From: CAZCWX01 sp964502465
GTDB taxonomy: Bacteria > Desulfobacterota > Binatia > Bin18
Reading direction: 5' to 3'
NCBI GenBank assembly: GCA_964502465.1
Contig: CAZCWX010000637.1
Location: 1 to 22,386, forward strand
Length of the DNA: 22,386 nt
The notes under the pieces: generated by a model
Database searches by the model: none
Told to the model about the DNA's origin: nothing
Seen by the model: the letters and a program-made list of their open reading frames with translations, nothing else
Part shown: piece after piece, positions 7,348 through 13,604 of the stretch
Layout of the letters: every line of letters starts with the position of its first letter
How positions within the stretch are numbered: the stretch's first letter is position 1
Program-made: the position numbers and the translations under genes

Positions 7348-8238
7348 ATGCTGCAACACACCTTTCAACATATTCAGGGGATTGGCGAGAAAACCGAAAA
7401 GCGGCTCTGGAAAGAAGGGATCACAAGCTGGCTCACGTTTTTGAACACGCCCCATCACTCGTCTTTACCCCAGTGGCAGCGTGACGCGGTCTGTTGCGAG
7501 CTCGAGCACTCTTTTCTTGCTTTAGAGCGCCATGACGCCCGGTACTTCACTGAGCGTCTTGCGGCTCAGCACCTTTGGCGTCTCTATCCAGAGTTTGGCC
7601 AACGGATCGCGTACCTCGATATCGAGACGAGTGGCTCGCTCTCCGATACTTCACGTATCACCGTCATCGGGTTGTACGATGGCGAACAGCCACGTGTCTA
7701 TGTGCAAGGGCAGGATCTGCTGCGCTTTGTCGAAGACATCGCCTCGTTTACCCTGTTAGTGACCTACAATGGCAAACTGTTTGATCTTCCCTTCATCAGG
7801 CACGAGTTGGGCATCCCTCTTGCCCAGGCTCATATCGATCTGCGGTATCCCCTTGCCGCGTTGGGGTACAAAGGAGGGCTCAAAAAGATCGAGCGCACTG
7901 TGGGACTCGAGCGCGAAGGGCCGCTCTCTTTACTCGACGGTTGGTGTGCGGTCCTCTTGTGGCACTATCACGAACAGGGCGTAGAAGGAGCACTGGAAAC
8001 ACTGCTCCGCTACAACTTGGAGGACGTCGTCCATTTACCTGCACTGCTCTCTGTTGTGTACAACGCACGCACCCAGGAACTGCCTTTTCATGTATCACCA
8101 ATGGCGTCTCCCTCCACACCGCCGATTTCTTTCACCTTCAACGAAGCGGTGATTTATCGCGCGTTGGCCGAAACGGGGCGCTGGCCAGCCAGGCAGTCAG
8201 AGCGGCAGTCCCCACTCGTTTTCCCGCAATTTTCTTAA
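7348..8238 (+). CDS. YprB-type RNase H-like (DEDD) exonuclease-domain protein
   Basis: A 296-residue protein. Residues 8-30 (HIQGIGEKTEKRLWKEGITSW) form a helix-hairpin-helix-like N-terminal element. An RNase H-like fold follows, with Asp91 and Glu93 in AYLDIETSG, Asp146 in TYNGKLFDLPFI, and a Y-x-x-x-D at Tyr222/Asp226 (YNLEDVVHL). These are the four acidic metal-binding positions of DEDDy-type 3'-5' exonucleases, as in Bacillus YprB and Pfam RNase_H_2. It probably acts on single-stranded nucleic acid, but cellular substrates of this family are poorly known. I chose ATG 7348 because the conserved N-terminus begins there; ATG 7336 is in frame and equally possible, as neither has a well-spaced Shine-Dalgarno. 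It converges with the beta-helix gene, leaving seven bases between stop codons. Confidence 0.85.
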   Translation: MLQHTFQHIQGIGEKTEKRLWKEGITSWLTFLNTPHHSSLPQWQRDAVCCELEHSFLALERHDARYFTERLAAQHLWRLYPEFGQRIAYLDIETSGSLSDTSRITVIGLYDGEQPRVYVQGQDLLRFVEDIASFTLLVTYNGKLFDLPFIRHELGIPLAQAHIDLRYPLAALGYKGGLKKIERTVGLEREGPLSLLDGWCAVLLWHYHEQGVEGALETLLRYNLEDVVHLPALLSVVYNARTQELPFHVSPMASPSTPPISFTFNEAVIYRALAETGRWPARQSERQSPLVFPQFS

Positions 8239-8245
8239 GACAGTC

Positions 8246-9511
8246 CTACCCCAGAAGATCCCCTGCTAGTCGCGTATATGCCTGACTGTCCTTGACAACT
8301 TCGGCGCGGTTACTCTCTAGCCCATCGCTGACCATGATCTCTGGTCCGCGTCCCCCTTGCACCTCATTATCTATGAACCGCACTGTCACCATATTGTGAC
8401 TGGGATTACTCTTGCCTGTCCCCCCTGCTCCTTGCACCAAGAGAGCCGGCGCGACACCAATCAGCGTGTTCCGCGATACAATCGCCTGAAGAGCATTCTC
8501 TTGCGTCAGCACACCATCCATACCCATCCCACCAACCAGGCGAACGGCGTTCTTCCGGTAGTCAGACATGTGATTGCGGTCGATTGTCACCTGACACACG
8601 TTACGCTGAGCCTCACCGACTGCCCCTTGTACAAGGATCCCAAAGGGACTGCCAGCAATCTCATTCCCGCTCAAGAGTGCATCGACATAGTTCCCTTCCG
8701 GCACTTTCTCCGCGAGGGGAACGGCGGTCAAGACGCTGATGCCAAACTGTTTGTTCCCTCGCAGGATGTTCTCTGCCGCAACCAGTCGCAGTCGATTCTG
8801 AGACGGGCCAAAAGAACAGGAAAACAACAGTCCACCACGCTCGCTCGCTTCGATGGTGTTCCGTAAAATTGTCGCATCAAAAGTCACACCATCAGCTTCA
8901 GGAAAGAAGCAAATACAGGCAATCCCATCGGCAAAACACCCCTGCATGGAGTTGTCGGTAATCAACAAGTGGTTCCGTTGCCCATGGCGCGCCTCGGCAA
9001 AGATGTGATGCCCCTGGCGGGCGCCAGTGCCGCGCGGCAGGGCGGGTTCGAAACGTTTGTGACCATTGTCCTGAAAGACGCACCCAGTAATGACCGCCTC
9101 TCCCACGCCACAGAGAAAGACGCCGTGATCGCCATTCCGGCTGATGAGGCAATTCCTGATCAGAGCTGACCCGCCGGGCGGCACACCGATGCCATGCCCC
9201 CCGCCATTGGTCACGGTGACGTTTCCAAGGCATGCGCCTTCACCAAGGACCAGAACCGAGAGATCTGGACGAATCGGATTGAAGGAGGGTGCAAACTGGC
9301 CTTCCCCGTCAATAATACACACCGTTTTCCCAGCCCCTTCGACGGTCACCCCAGCGGGAATCCAGAGAGGCAGAGTTTCCCCTGTCCGCGTCGGCGCATA
9401 GTGTCCTGGGTTCACCAGGACTATATCCCCCGCCCGTGCACCGCTGAGTGCACGCGTCAGCGATGGAGCGTCGGCCTGTGGGTCAGTCGGGTGGACAACA
9501 ATCGCGTTCAT
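8246..9511 (-). CDS. Right-handed parallel beta-helix repeat protein, no signal peptide
   Basis: A 421-residue protein. It starts with the pectate-lyase/NosD-like pattern of a short lead-in, ALSGARAGDIVLVNPGHY, and LWIPAGVTVEGAG. It then shows about 12-14 irregular turns of 20-30 residues, each with an N-x-(I/V) or R-N-x-(I/L) step (for example LIRNCLISRNGDHGVFL, ILRNTIEASERGGLLF, TIDRNHMSDYRKNAVRL). The fold is a single-stranded right-handed beta-helix, used by polysaccharide lyases, epimerases and surface proteins. No catalytic cluster is identifiable. It begins MNAIVVHPTD with no export signal, unusual for the fold. AAGGAGAC seven bases upstream fixes the start at 9511; codons further upstream in frame are not conserved-looking. 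It diverges from the DUF2333 gene by 115 bp. Confidence 0.85.
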   Translation of the reverse strand: MNAIVVHPTDPQADAPSLTRALSGARAGDIVLVNPGHYAPTRTGETLPLWIPAGVTVEGAGKTVCIIDGEGQFAPSFNPIRPDLSVLVLGEGACLGNVTVTNGGGHGIGVPPGGSALIRNCLISRNGDHGVFLCGVGEAVITGCVFQDNGHKRFEPALPRGTGARQGHHIFAEARHGQRNHLLITDNSMQGCFADGIACICFFPEADGVTFDATILRNTIEASERGGLLFSCSFGPSQNRLRLVAAENILRGNKQFGISVLTAVPLAEKVPEGNYVDALLSGNEIAGSPFGILVQGAVGEAQRNVCQVTIDRNHMSDYRKNAVRLVGGMGMDGVLTQENALQAIVSRNTLIGVAPALLVQGAGGTGKSNPSHNMVTVRFIDNEVQGGRGPEIMVSDGLESNRAEVVKDSQAYTRLAGDLLG

Positions 9512-9626
9512 ATCTGTCTCCTTTTTGTGAGGTTTGCCGCTGGAGATTGACACAAATGTTACGCAAAAGGCAAGGCGTGTACCGAGAGAGTTGTCAGCAC
9601 ACCGTGAAGAACATAGGATAAGCACC

Positions 9627-10535
9627 ATGATACGTTGGGTACGGACACTCGCTATTCTTGTTGTGGCTCTGTTCATTCTCGGAAACGTTTTCCTCTGGTT
9701 TGCACAGGGCCGTCACAACCAGTTTCCTGTTGATCTTGATGTCGCCTATCCCCCTGAGCAGCCCTTTCAACCTGGAGAGACCTTTGCTCTTACTCTCGCG
9801 ACGATCATGGAACACGAACTCCAGGACGGCTTTGGCTGGCGGCCTAATGACTTTTTCCTGTGGGGCCCGACGCTGTGGGCAGATAATAATGCCAACCGAC
9901 AACTCGGCATCTTACAGGCCGTGCGCGAGAGCACGCGGGTGTTCAAAGATCATCTGACTAAGGTGTCGAGTCATGAATACGATCCAGACCTCCTCGAAGC
10001 CGATACGCTGTTCCGTAATGATCCAACACGGCTGTGGTTTCCTGCTGCAGAGACGCGATTTTCCCAGGGAGTAAAGCGTCTGCACTTGTATATTGCCGGG
10101 CTGCGCGATGGTTCGCAACGGACACGCCCAGTAACGATCCGGAACGTTGAACTCATACGATTATTCCAAGCGTGGACCGATCTGCTCGGCGATGCGCACG
10201 CGAACCTTTATAAAGAAAGCGAAGCTGATGGGAGCAGCGTCTGGTGGCATACGGATGACTACTTCTACCGTGCCCAAGGGTATACGTATACCATGCACGC
10301 TCTCATGCACGCCCTCCGACGCGAGTATCACCAGCTGCTCAGTGAACGGTCCGTGATGCGGCAGCTTTTTGCTGAAACGACGAAGGCGCTCCATGAAGCC
10401 TCGCGGATGAATCCGTTTGTGATCCTGAACGGCAGCCCCAGCGGACTGTTCGCCAATCACCGTCGTAATCTCGATGCGTACATCGCCGATGCACGTCAGA
10501 AGATGTACTCTATTCGCGAAGAGCTAGAAAAATAA
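9627..10535 (+). CDS. DUF2333 family inner-membrane protein
   Basis: A 302-residue protein with one N-terminal membrane segment (residues 7-26, LAILVVALFILGNVFLWF) and a helical domain outside it. Family hallmarks include DFFLWGPTLWADNNANRQLG, DPTRLWFPAAETRFSQG, a W-W-x-T-D-D-x-F-Y-R-A-Q-G motif near residues 206-220, and FVILNGSPSGLFANHRRNL near the C-terminus. Function is unknown; members occur in several proteobacterial groups. The start at 9627 is preferred because the membrane segment begins immediately and AGGATA lies seven bases upstream. The gene is followed closely by a hairpin at 10545-10567, whose U-tract lies on the opposite strand, so it serves the minus-strand RNA rather than this gene. 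Confidence 0.82.
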   Translation: MIRWVRTLAILVVALFILGNVFLWFAQGRHNQFPVDLDVAYPPEQPFQPGETFALTLATIMEHELQDGFGWRPNDFFLWGPTLWADNNANRQLGILQAVRESTRVFKDHLTKVSSHEYDPDLLEADTLFRNDPTRLWFPAAETRFSQGVKRLHLYIAGLRDGSQRTRPVTIRNVELIRLFQAWTDLLGDAHANLYKESEADGSSVWWHTDDYFYRAQGYTYTMHALMHALRREYHQLLSERSVMRQLFAETTKALHEASRMNPFVILNGSPSGLFANHRRNLDAYIADARQKMYSIREELEK

Positions 10536-10537
10536 GG

Positions 10538-10567
10538 AAAAAAAGGCCCGAATGAGGCATTCGGGCC
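10538..10567 (-). terminator. Intrinsic terminator reading on the minus strand
   Basis: GGCCCGAATG (10545-10554), loop AGG, CATTCGGGCC (10558-10567) is a perfect 10-bp stem. Seven consecutive T follow it only in the minus direction (A 10538-10544 on the plus strand). In the plus direction the hairpin is followed by ACAGCTC, with no U-tract. It therefore marks the 3' end of a transcript coming from the right on the minus strand. Confidence 0.85.
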
Positions 10568-10646
10568 ACAGCTCAAGACGGCGGGGTTCCCACAACCCGA
10601 GCGTCTCTATGTGCTCAGCAGCCTACCGAAGTCTCCTGTGGGGGTC
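10538..10646 (-). ncRNA. Candidate structured small RNA of about 109 nt, family not recognised
   Basis: No minus-strand ORF precedes the terminator, yet the 80 nt upstream of it fold well. CACAG (10640-10636) can pair with CTGTG (10571-10567) as a closing stem. GACG (10605-10602) pairs with CGTC (10580-10577). Inside that, CGGGTT pairs with AACCC(C)G around a GTGGG loop. The 5' end at 10646 is inferred from a weak promoter: TTGGGT (10681-10676), 17 bp, TCTACA (10658-10653). It lacks the GGAA tetraloop and AGCAG of SRP RNA and the arms of 6S RNA or tmRNA, so I give no family. It shares AGAGACG and TGTGGGAAC with the divergent plus-strand leader. A transcript ending here is well supported; its start and role are not. 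Confidence 0.5.
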
Positions 10647-10652
10647 AATACC

Positions 10653-10681
10653 TGTAGACTCACAAATAGATTGATACCCAA
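10653..10681 (-). promoter_or_regulatory. Weak candidate promoter for the minus-strand small RNA
   Basis: TTGGGT and TCTACA are separated by exactly 17 bp, each matching the sigma-70 consensus at three of six positions. This would start the RNA at about 10646 with GACCCCC. Spacing is ideal but hexamers are poor. Confidence 0.3.
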
Positions 10682-10777
10682 CTTTTCGTGACACTGTTTG
10701 CAAAAAAATAGAACGATCTGTTAATTTTTCTCCGCTCATTTCAGCAACAGCATTTTAAGACGATAAAGCCCCCGACC

Positions 10778-10808
10778 GGAAAGGAGTTTTTTTCAAAAAA
10801 TCTTTTCC
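10778..10808. other. AT-rich dyad upstream of the plus-strand promoter, possible UP element
   Basis: GGAAAGGAG, T7, C, A6, TC, TTTTCC forms a dyad 18 bp upstream of the -35 box. The A/T runs are placed where an alpha-CTD-binding UP element would lie. The surrounding 10690-10825 stretch is the most AT-rich part of the window. Confidence 0.35.
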
Positions 10809-10825
10809 CAAATGCTATTTCTCTC

Positions 10826-10854
10826 TTGACGGCCATAAGTGTGCTTGCTAGAGT
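10826..10854 (+). promoter_or_regulatory. Sigma-70-type promoter with extended -10 for the leader/peptide unit
   Basis: TTGACG (10826-10831), 17 bp, then TAGAGT (10849-10854) preceded by TGC (10846-10848), an extended -10. The predicted start is G10861. It is the best-formed promoter in the window, and AT-rich sequence lies upstream. Confidence 0.7.
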
Positions 10855-10860
10855 TGTGCC

Positions 10861-11017
10861 GAATTTGAGCTCCGCCTAGGGCTCAGAGACGATAAATAGG
10901 GGTTCCCTGAAACACCAACAGGCGTGTGGGAACGGCTCAAAAAGGCACGGGGGCCTGAGATAGGCAGCTCTGGTAAGTCCTGTAGCCCCCAACGACCTGA
11001 ATAACCAGGAGGTTACT
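10861..11017 (+). ncRNA. Structured 5' leader RNA of a mini-gene; candidate cis-regulatory RNA
   Basis: Between the promoter and a 22-codon ORF lie 157 nt with clear long-range pairing. GAGC (10867-10870) pairs with GCTC (10967-10970), GCCTA (10874-10878) with TAGGC (10961-10965), and CTCAG (10882-10886) with CTGAG (10955-10959): 14 pairs interrupted by small bulges. Enclosed is a hairpin of GTTCCC (10902-10907)/GGGAAC (10928-10933) topped by ACAC (10912-10915)/GTGT (10924-10927) with loop CAACAGGC. A second GGCTC at 10934-10938 could compete with the closing stem. Closing stem, open middle and apical hairpin recall 6S RNA, but it is too short and I do not assign it. I know of no riboswitch class matching it. 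It could regulate the peptide or be a functional RNA in its own right. Confidence 0.55.
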
Positions 11018-11086
11018 ATGGCAGCAGCGAAAAAGCCGGCAGCGAAAAAGCCGGCAGCGAAAAAAGCGCCCGCAAAGAAAAAATAG
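11018..11086 (+). CDS. 22-residue Lys/Ala/Pro-rich histone H1-tail-like peptide
   Basis: ATG at 11018 follows a textbook AGGAGG (11007-11012) by five bases and reads MAAAKKPAAKKPAAKKAPAKKK to TAG. The composition is Lys, Ala and Pro only, with an AAKKP repeat of five residues, encoded by a 15-bp DNA repeat. Such sequences match the C-terminal tails of histone H1-like bacterial DNA-binding proteins (for example Chlamydia Hc1/Hc2) but without any additional domain. The charge (+9 or so in 22 residues) would favour nucleic acid or ribosome binding. It has its own promoter, structured leader and terminator, which argues that it is an expressed gene and not a chance ORF. Role unknown; it could alternatively be a leader peptide whose translation controls the RNA. 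Confidence 0.6.
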   Translation: MAAAKKPAAKKPAAKKAPAKKK

Positions 11087-11132
11087 TTCTTACTTCATTT
11101 GATTTTAATCGTCCTTAGGCGGAGGACTCACG

Positions 11133-11166
11133 GAGAAAGGCCCTGGTACCAGGGCCTTTCTTTTTT
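11133..11166 (+). terminator. Perfect-palindrome intrinsic terminator of the leader/peptide unit
   Basis: GAAAGGCCCTGGT (11135-11147) and ACCAGGGCCTTTC (11148-11160) form a 26-bp perfect palindrome, followed by T6 (11161-11166). The unit from 10861 to here would be an RNA of about 306 nt. Confidence 0.85.
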
Positions 11167-11206
11167 GCCTGAGGCACGGTATCTGAAAACCCCCAGGAGA
11201 ACGACG

Positions 11207-11290
11207 ATGTTCTTACCTGTGGAAATTCCCTCGCCCATTCTCCCTGCCAAAGGGGCGTGCAAATACAAGGAATGTAATTATGGCAGATGA
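11207..11290 (+). CDS. 27-residue small ORF overlapping the next gene (possible leader peptide)
   Basis: AGGAG (11195-11199) lies seven bases before ATG 11207, the best Shine-Dalgarno in this region. The peptide is MFLPVEIPSPILPAKGACK followed by YKECNYGR, with two Cys four residues apart. Its TGA (11288-11290) overlaps the ATG (11280) of the next gene by 11 nt, in a different frame. The downstream gene has only a modest AAGGAA, so ribosomes finishing this ORF may restart there. The peptide resembles nothing I know; coupling is inference from the layout. Confidence 0.45.
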   Translation: MFLPVEIPSPILPAKGACKYKECNYGR

Positions 11291-11663
11291 TTCCCCTGAG
11301 AAAATCCCCCAGATCAAAGTCTCCAGCGCCTACCCTGGAGAATGGTATATCGTTGAAGTTGACGGTGGAGACAGCGCCTTGTCGATGGAACTCCGTCGTC
11401 CAGTTGGAGAGGAAGACTCTGACGTCTTTCATCTCCGCATTGCCACCTCGACCCGGCGGTTCGACGTGCAGAGCAACAGACCGGGGGGCTCTGCCCACTC
11501 ACACGAAGGGGTCGAGTTGGTGCAGCTCGTTTTTAATGACCCAAAGATCGTATGGCCTGATTTTGTGCGCTGCATTCAAGCGCTAGCGAGTATCTTCGAT
11601 ACGCTTTCCACTGCTCCACTGGATCGCGAAAGAGTACGCGAGCACTTTTTCAGAAAAAAGTAG
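11280..11663 (+). CDS. Uncharacterised 127-residue protein
   Basis: I do not recognise this family. The protein is soluble-looking, acidic at the N-terminus and mixed alpha/beta in pattern: strands WYIVEVDGG, LSMELRRP, DVFHLRIAT and RRFDVQSN, then a loop SAHSHEGVELVQLVFND and a C-terminal amphipathic helix VRCIQALASIFDTLSTA ending in a basic tail. There is no signal peptide or membrane segment. It may be translationally coupled to the small ORF that overlaps its start, and it lies just downstream of the leader/peptide unit but after a strong terminator, so it needs its own promoter or readthrough. It is convergent with the VWFA gene with 43 bases between stops. Length, codon pattern and ribosome binding support it as a real gene. 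Confidence 0.7.
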   Translation: MADDSPEKIPQIKVSSAYPGEWYIVEVDGGDSALSMELRRPVGEEDSDVFHLRIATSTRRFDVQSNRPGGSAHSHEGVELVQLVFNDPKIVWPDFVRCIQALASIFDTLSTAPLDRERVREHFFRKK

Positions 11664-11706
11664 CGCCGGAGAACGTATCAGTACTCTGGCAAGACGCTTT
11701 CCCTTG

Positions 11707-12846
11707 CTAGTCTGCAGCGTATCCCCTTTGTGCACGGACCACTAAGTCGTGGCGTGGGGTTTCTACACGCACGCCGCGATACCCACTTCCTCCACGGGAT
11801 GAAGCATACCCCAGGCTATACTGGAGGCGCAGCTCACGGGAAATTGTCTGTGTCGCAGCATCAAGAACGGCACTGTTGCCAACCACGTCTCTCGTGTTGA
11901 GCAGGAAATGCTTGCCGCCGGTCTCCTCACTCAGTGCCTGGAGCGTCCGCGAGTCTACTCGATCGTCAGCGCCGCCGACGATGACAGAGAACGGCCCCAC
12001 GCTCAGCCCGCTGCCGCCGTAACTCAAACCTTGGGGGTTGCCAATCCCGATCGTATACAGCAATACCCCAGAGCGCCGAGCGACGCTGAGAGTCTGGTTT
12101 AGTGAGGCAAGACTGGCGGTATCCAGACCATCGGAGAGAACCACGAGCGCTTTTTTCTGGTGCCGGCCACGTTTGACGCGCCGTAAGCCGTCGAGAATGG
12201 CGTCGTACAATGCAGTCCCCCCAGCCGGTCTGAGCAAGGAGATCGCCTGCGCGAGCAGCCGACGGCTATCAGTGAAGTCTTGCAACAAAACAGGCTGGAC
12301 GTTGAACTCTTCAATAAAGACTTCGTCTCCGGGTTTGATCGAGTCCACAAAGCGGCGCAGCGCCTGGCGAGCACGTGCGATCTTATCGCGCATACTCCCG
12401 CTCGTGTCCACAATCAGCCCCAGGCTGACGGGCTCATTTTCGCCGGTATTGAAATAGGTAATTTCTTGACGTACCCCGTCTTCATACACCATGAAATCTT
12501 CGCGGCGAAGCCCGGGGATATAGCCGCCATTCGGGTCAGTTACTGTCACCGTCACCATTTGTGTCGGACGCACCGTCTCACTCTGCGGCCGTGGGGGTGG
12601 AATCGAAGCCTGCGGACGAGGCAGTTCAAGAGGTCGCTGCTGAGGTTGCACAGGGATTTCTAACACTTGCTTCCCAGACGGCGCCGGTCGTTGCGGTGCT
12701 GGAGTAATGGTACCCTGTGGTGGCGCAGGTCTCGGCCCTTGCCAACCGTCAGATTGGGATGCCCCACCTTGGGCGAATACGGTGGATACACCAGTCAGCA
12801 TGAGGAGTGCCACTGCCAGGACGCCAGCACGGATTGTTGGACTCAT
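11707..12846 (-). CDS. Exported VWFA-domain protein (TIGR03436-like)
   Basis: A 379-residue protein with a Sec signal peptide (residues 1-26, hydrophobic core VLAVALLMLTGV, cleavage after VFAQ or nearby). A Pro/Gln-rich linker occupies 36-95. Next comes a small beta domain with VTVTDPNGGYIPGLRREDFMVYEDG (100-124), typical of the VWFA-related proteins first grouped in Acidobacteria. The von Willebrand A domain spans about 140-340 with an intact metal site: Asp147, Ser149 and Ser151 in DTSGS, Thr211 (GGTALYD) and Asp239 (LSDG). It probably binds a protein partner in the periplasm or at the cell surface. The start at 12846 is chosen for the strong GAGGAGGA upstream and the signal peptide; 17 upstream codons in frame are unlikely to be translated. 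Confidence 0.85.
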   Translation of the reverse strand: MSPTIRAGVLAVALLMLTGVSTVFAQGGASQSDGWQGPRPAPPQGTITPAPQRPAPSGKQVLEIPVQPQQRPLELPRPQASIPPPRPQSETVRPTQMVTVTVTDPNGGYIPGLRREDFMVYEDGVRQEITYFNTGENEPVSLGLIVDTSGSMRDKIARARQALRRFVDSIKPGDEVFIEEFNVQPVLLQDFTDSRRLLAQAISLLRPAGGTALYDAILDGLRRVKRGRHQKKALVVLSDGLDTASLASLNQTLSVARRSGVLLYTIGIGNPQGLSYGGSGLSVGPFSVIVGGADDRVDSRTLQALSEETGGKHFLLNTRDVVGNSAVLDAATQTISRELRLQYSLGYASSRGGSGYRGVRVETPRHDLVVRAQRGYAAD

Positions 12847-12878
12847 GATACTGTCCTCCTCTGGTTTGACCTTAAACC

Positions 12879-12907
12879 CTTCTCCCCCAGGGAACAAGAG
12901 GGAGAAG
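12879..12907. repeat. Short inverted repeat CTTCTCCC/GGGAGAAG
   Basis: CTTCTCCC (12879-12886) and GGGAGAAG (12900-12907) form a perfect 8-bp stem with a 13-nt loop in the divergent space between the VWFA and carbonic anhydrase genes. It could be an interspersed hairpin of the CCTTCTCCC type or a leader hairpin. Confidence 0.45.
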
Positions 12908-12996
12908 AAGTGAAAGGGGAAATGCGTCGCCGACCTTGACCGTATGTCTAGCCGCCTTTATGACGGGTCCACACAATGGAGACCTGGAGACAAGGT

Positions 12997-13515
12997 ATGA
13001 TCATCACGCATCACGGGATCACCCCGCACATCAATGAGACGGCGTATATCCAACAGAGCGCTCATATCATTGGTGATGTCCATATTGGTCCAGAATCAAG
13101 CGTGTGGTTCAACGCTGTTGTGCGCGGCGACGTGAGCTACATTCGCATCGGTGCCCAGGCGAATATTCAAGATAATGCCACAGTACATGTTTTCAGTGGT
13201 GGCCTGCCCACGATATTAGGCAACGGGGTTTCCATTGCCCACAATGTGGTTGTCCATGCCTGCACGATTCATGATTTTACCCTGGTCGGCATGGGAGCGA
13301 TTGTTCTTGACGGGGCAGAGATCGGAGAGGAGTGTCTGATCGGTGCCGGGGCGGTCATAGTGCCACGCACGCAGATTCCCCCTCGCTCGCTGGTTTTGGG
13401 CAGTCCGGCAAAAGTTACACGATCCTTGCAGCCTAAAGAGATCGAGAGGCTGCATCGCTCTGCAGACAACTACGTGCGCTTCGCTCGAGAGTACAGAACG
13501 CAAGGCATCAGATAA
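12997..13515 (+). CDS. Gamma-class carbonic anhydrase family protein (left-handed beta-helix)
   Basis: A 172-residue left-handed beta-helix built from hexapeptide repeats (for example AYIQQSAHIIGDVHIGPESSVWFNAVVRGD). The three zinc-binding His of gamma-carbonic anhydrases are at His64 (ATVHV), His82 (SIAHN) and His87 (VVHAC). The Arg of VVRGD (Arg43) and Gln58/Asp59 of NIQDN are also in place. This matches the short YrdA/CaiE/PaaY-like branch lacking the acidic loop of Methanosarcina Cam, so carbonic anhydrase activity is possible but not assured. The start at 12997 has GGAG seven bases upstream; an in-frame ATG at 12976 has none. The C-terminal helix (KEIERLHRSADNYVRFAREY) is usual for the family and packs against the trimer. 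Confidence 0.9.
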   Translation: MIITHHGITPHINETAYIQQSAHIIGDVHIGPESSVWFNAVVRGDVSYIRIGAQANIQDNATVHVFSGGLPTILGNGVSIAHNVVVHACTIHDFTLVGMGAIVLDGAEIGEECLIGAGAVIVPRTQIPPRSLVLGSPAKVTRSLQPKEIERLHRSADNYVRFAREYRTQGIR

Positions 13516-13555
13516 CACTGGCTCGTTTTGTAGTCATTAGCCCTCGGTTATGACA

Positions 13556-13584
13556 CCTGGATTCCCGCTTTCGCAGGAATGACG
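13556..13584. repeat. REP-like palindrome (GGATTCCCGC-TTTC-GCAGGAATGACG)
   Basis: ATTCCCGC and GCAGGAAT pair at all but one position around a TTTC loop, followed by GACG. It closely resembles the widespread GGATTCCCGCTTTCGCGGGAATGACG-type intergenic palindromes of proteobacteria. Confidence 0.6.
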
Positions 13585-13604
13585 CCCCCCTGCGAGCACA
13601 AATC

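Noticed and set aside
8357..8866. 169-codon plus-strand frame inside the beta-helix gene
   Set aside because: The opposite strand has the full beta-helix pattern and a strong ribosome site; this frame shows no domain.
10545..10567. Terminator of the DUF2333 gene on the plus strand
   Set aside because: The hairpin is followed by ACAGCTC on this strand; the U-tract is only on the other side. It may still stall RNA polymerase, but it is not a canonical terminator for that gene.
10538..10646. SRP (4.5S) RNA on the minus strand
   Set aside because: The conserved GGAA tetraloop with flanking AGCAG/CAGG internal loops is absent.
10861..10970. 6S RNA on the plus strand
   Set aside because: The closing stem, open middle and apical hairpin look similar, but the apical arm is far shorter than in 6S RNA, and the transcript continues into a ribosome site, an ORF and a terminator.
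11021..11068. Non-coding 15-bp microsatellite
   Set aside because: The repeat is in frame with a start preceded by AGGAGG and sits in its own promoter-terminator unit, so coding is the better reading.
12038..12457. 139-codon plus-strand frame inside the VWFA gene
   Set aside because: It covers the metal-site region of the VWFA domain on the other strand and has no ribosome site.
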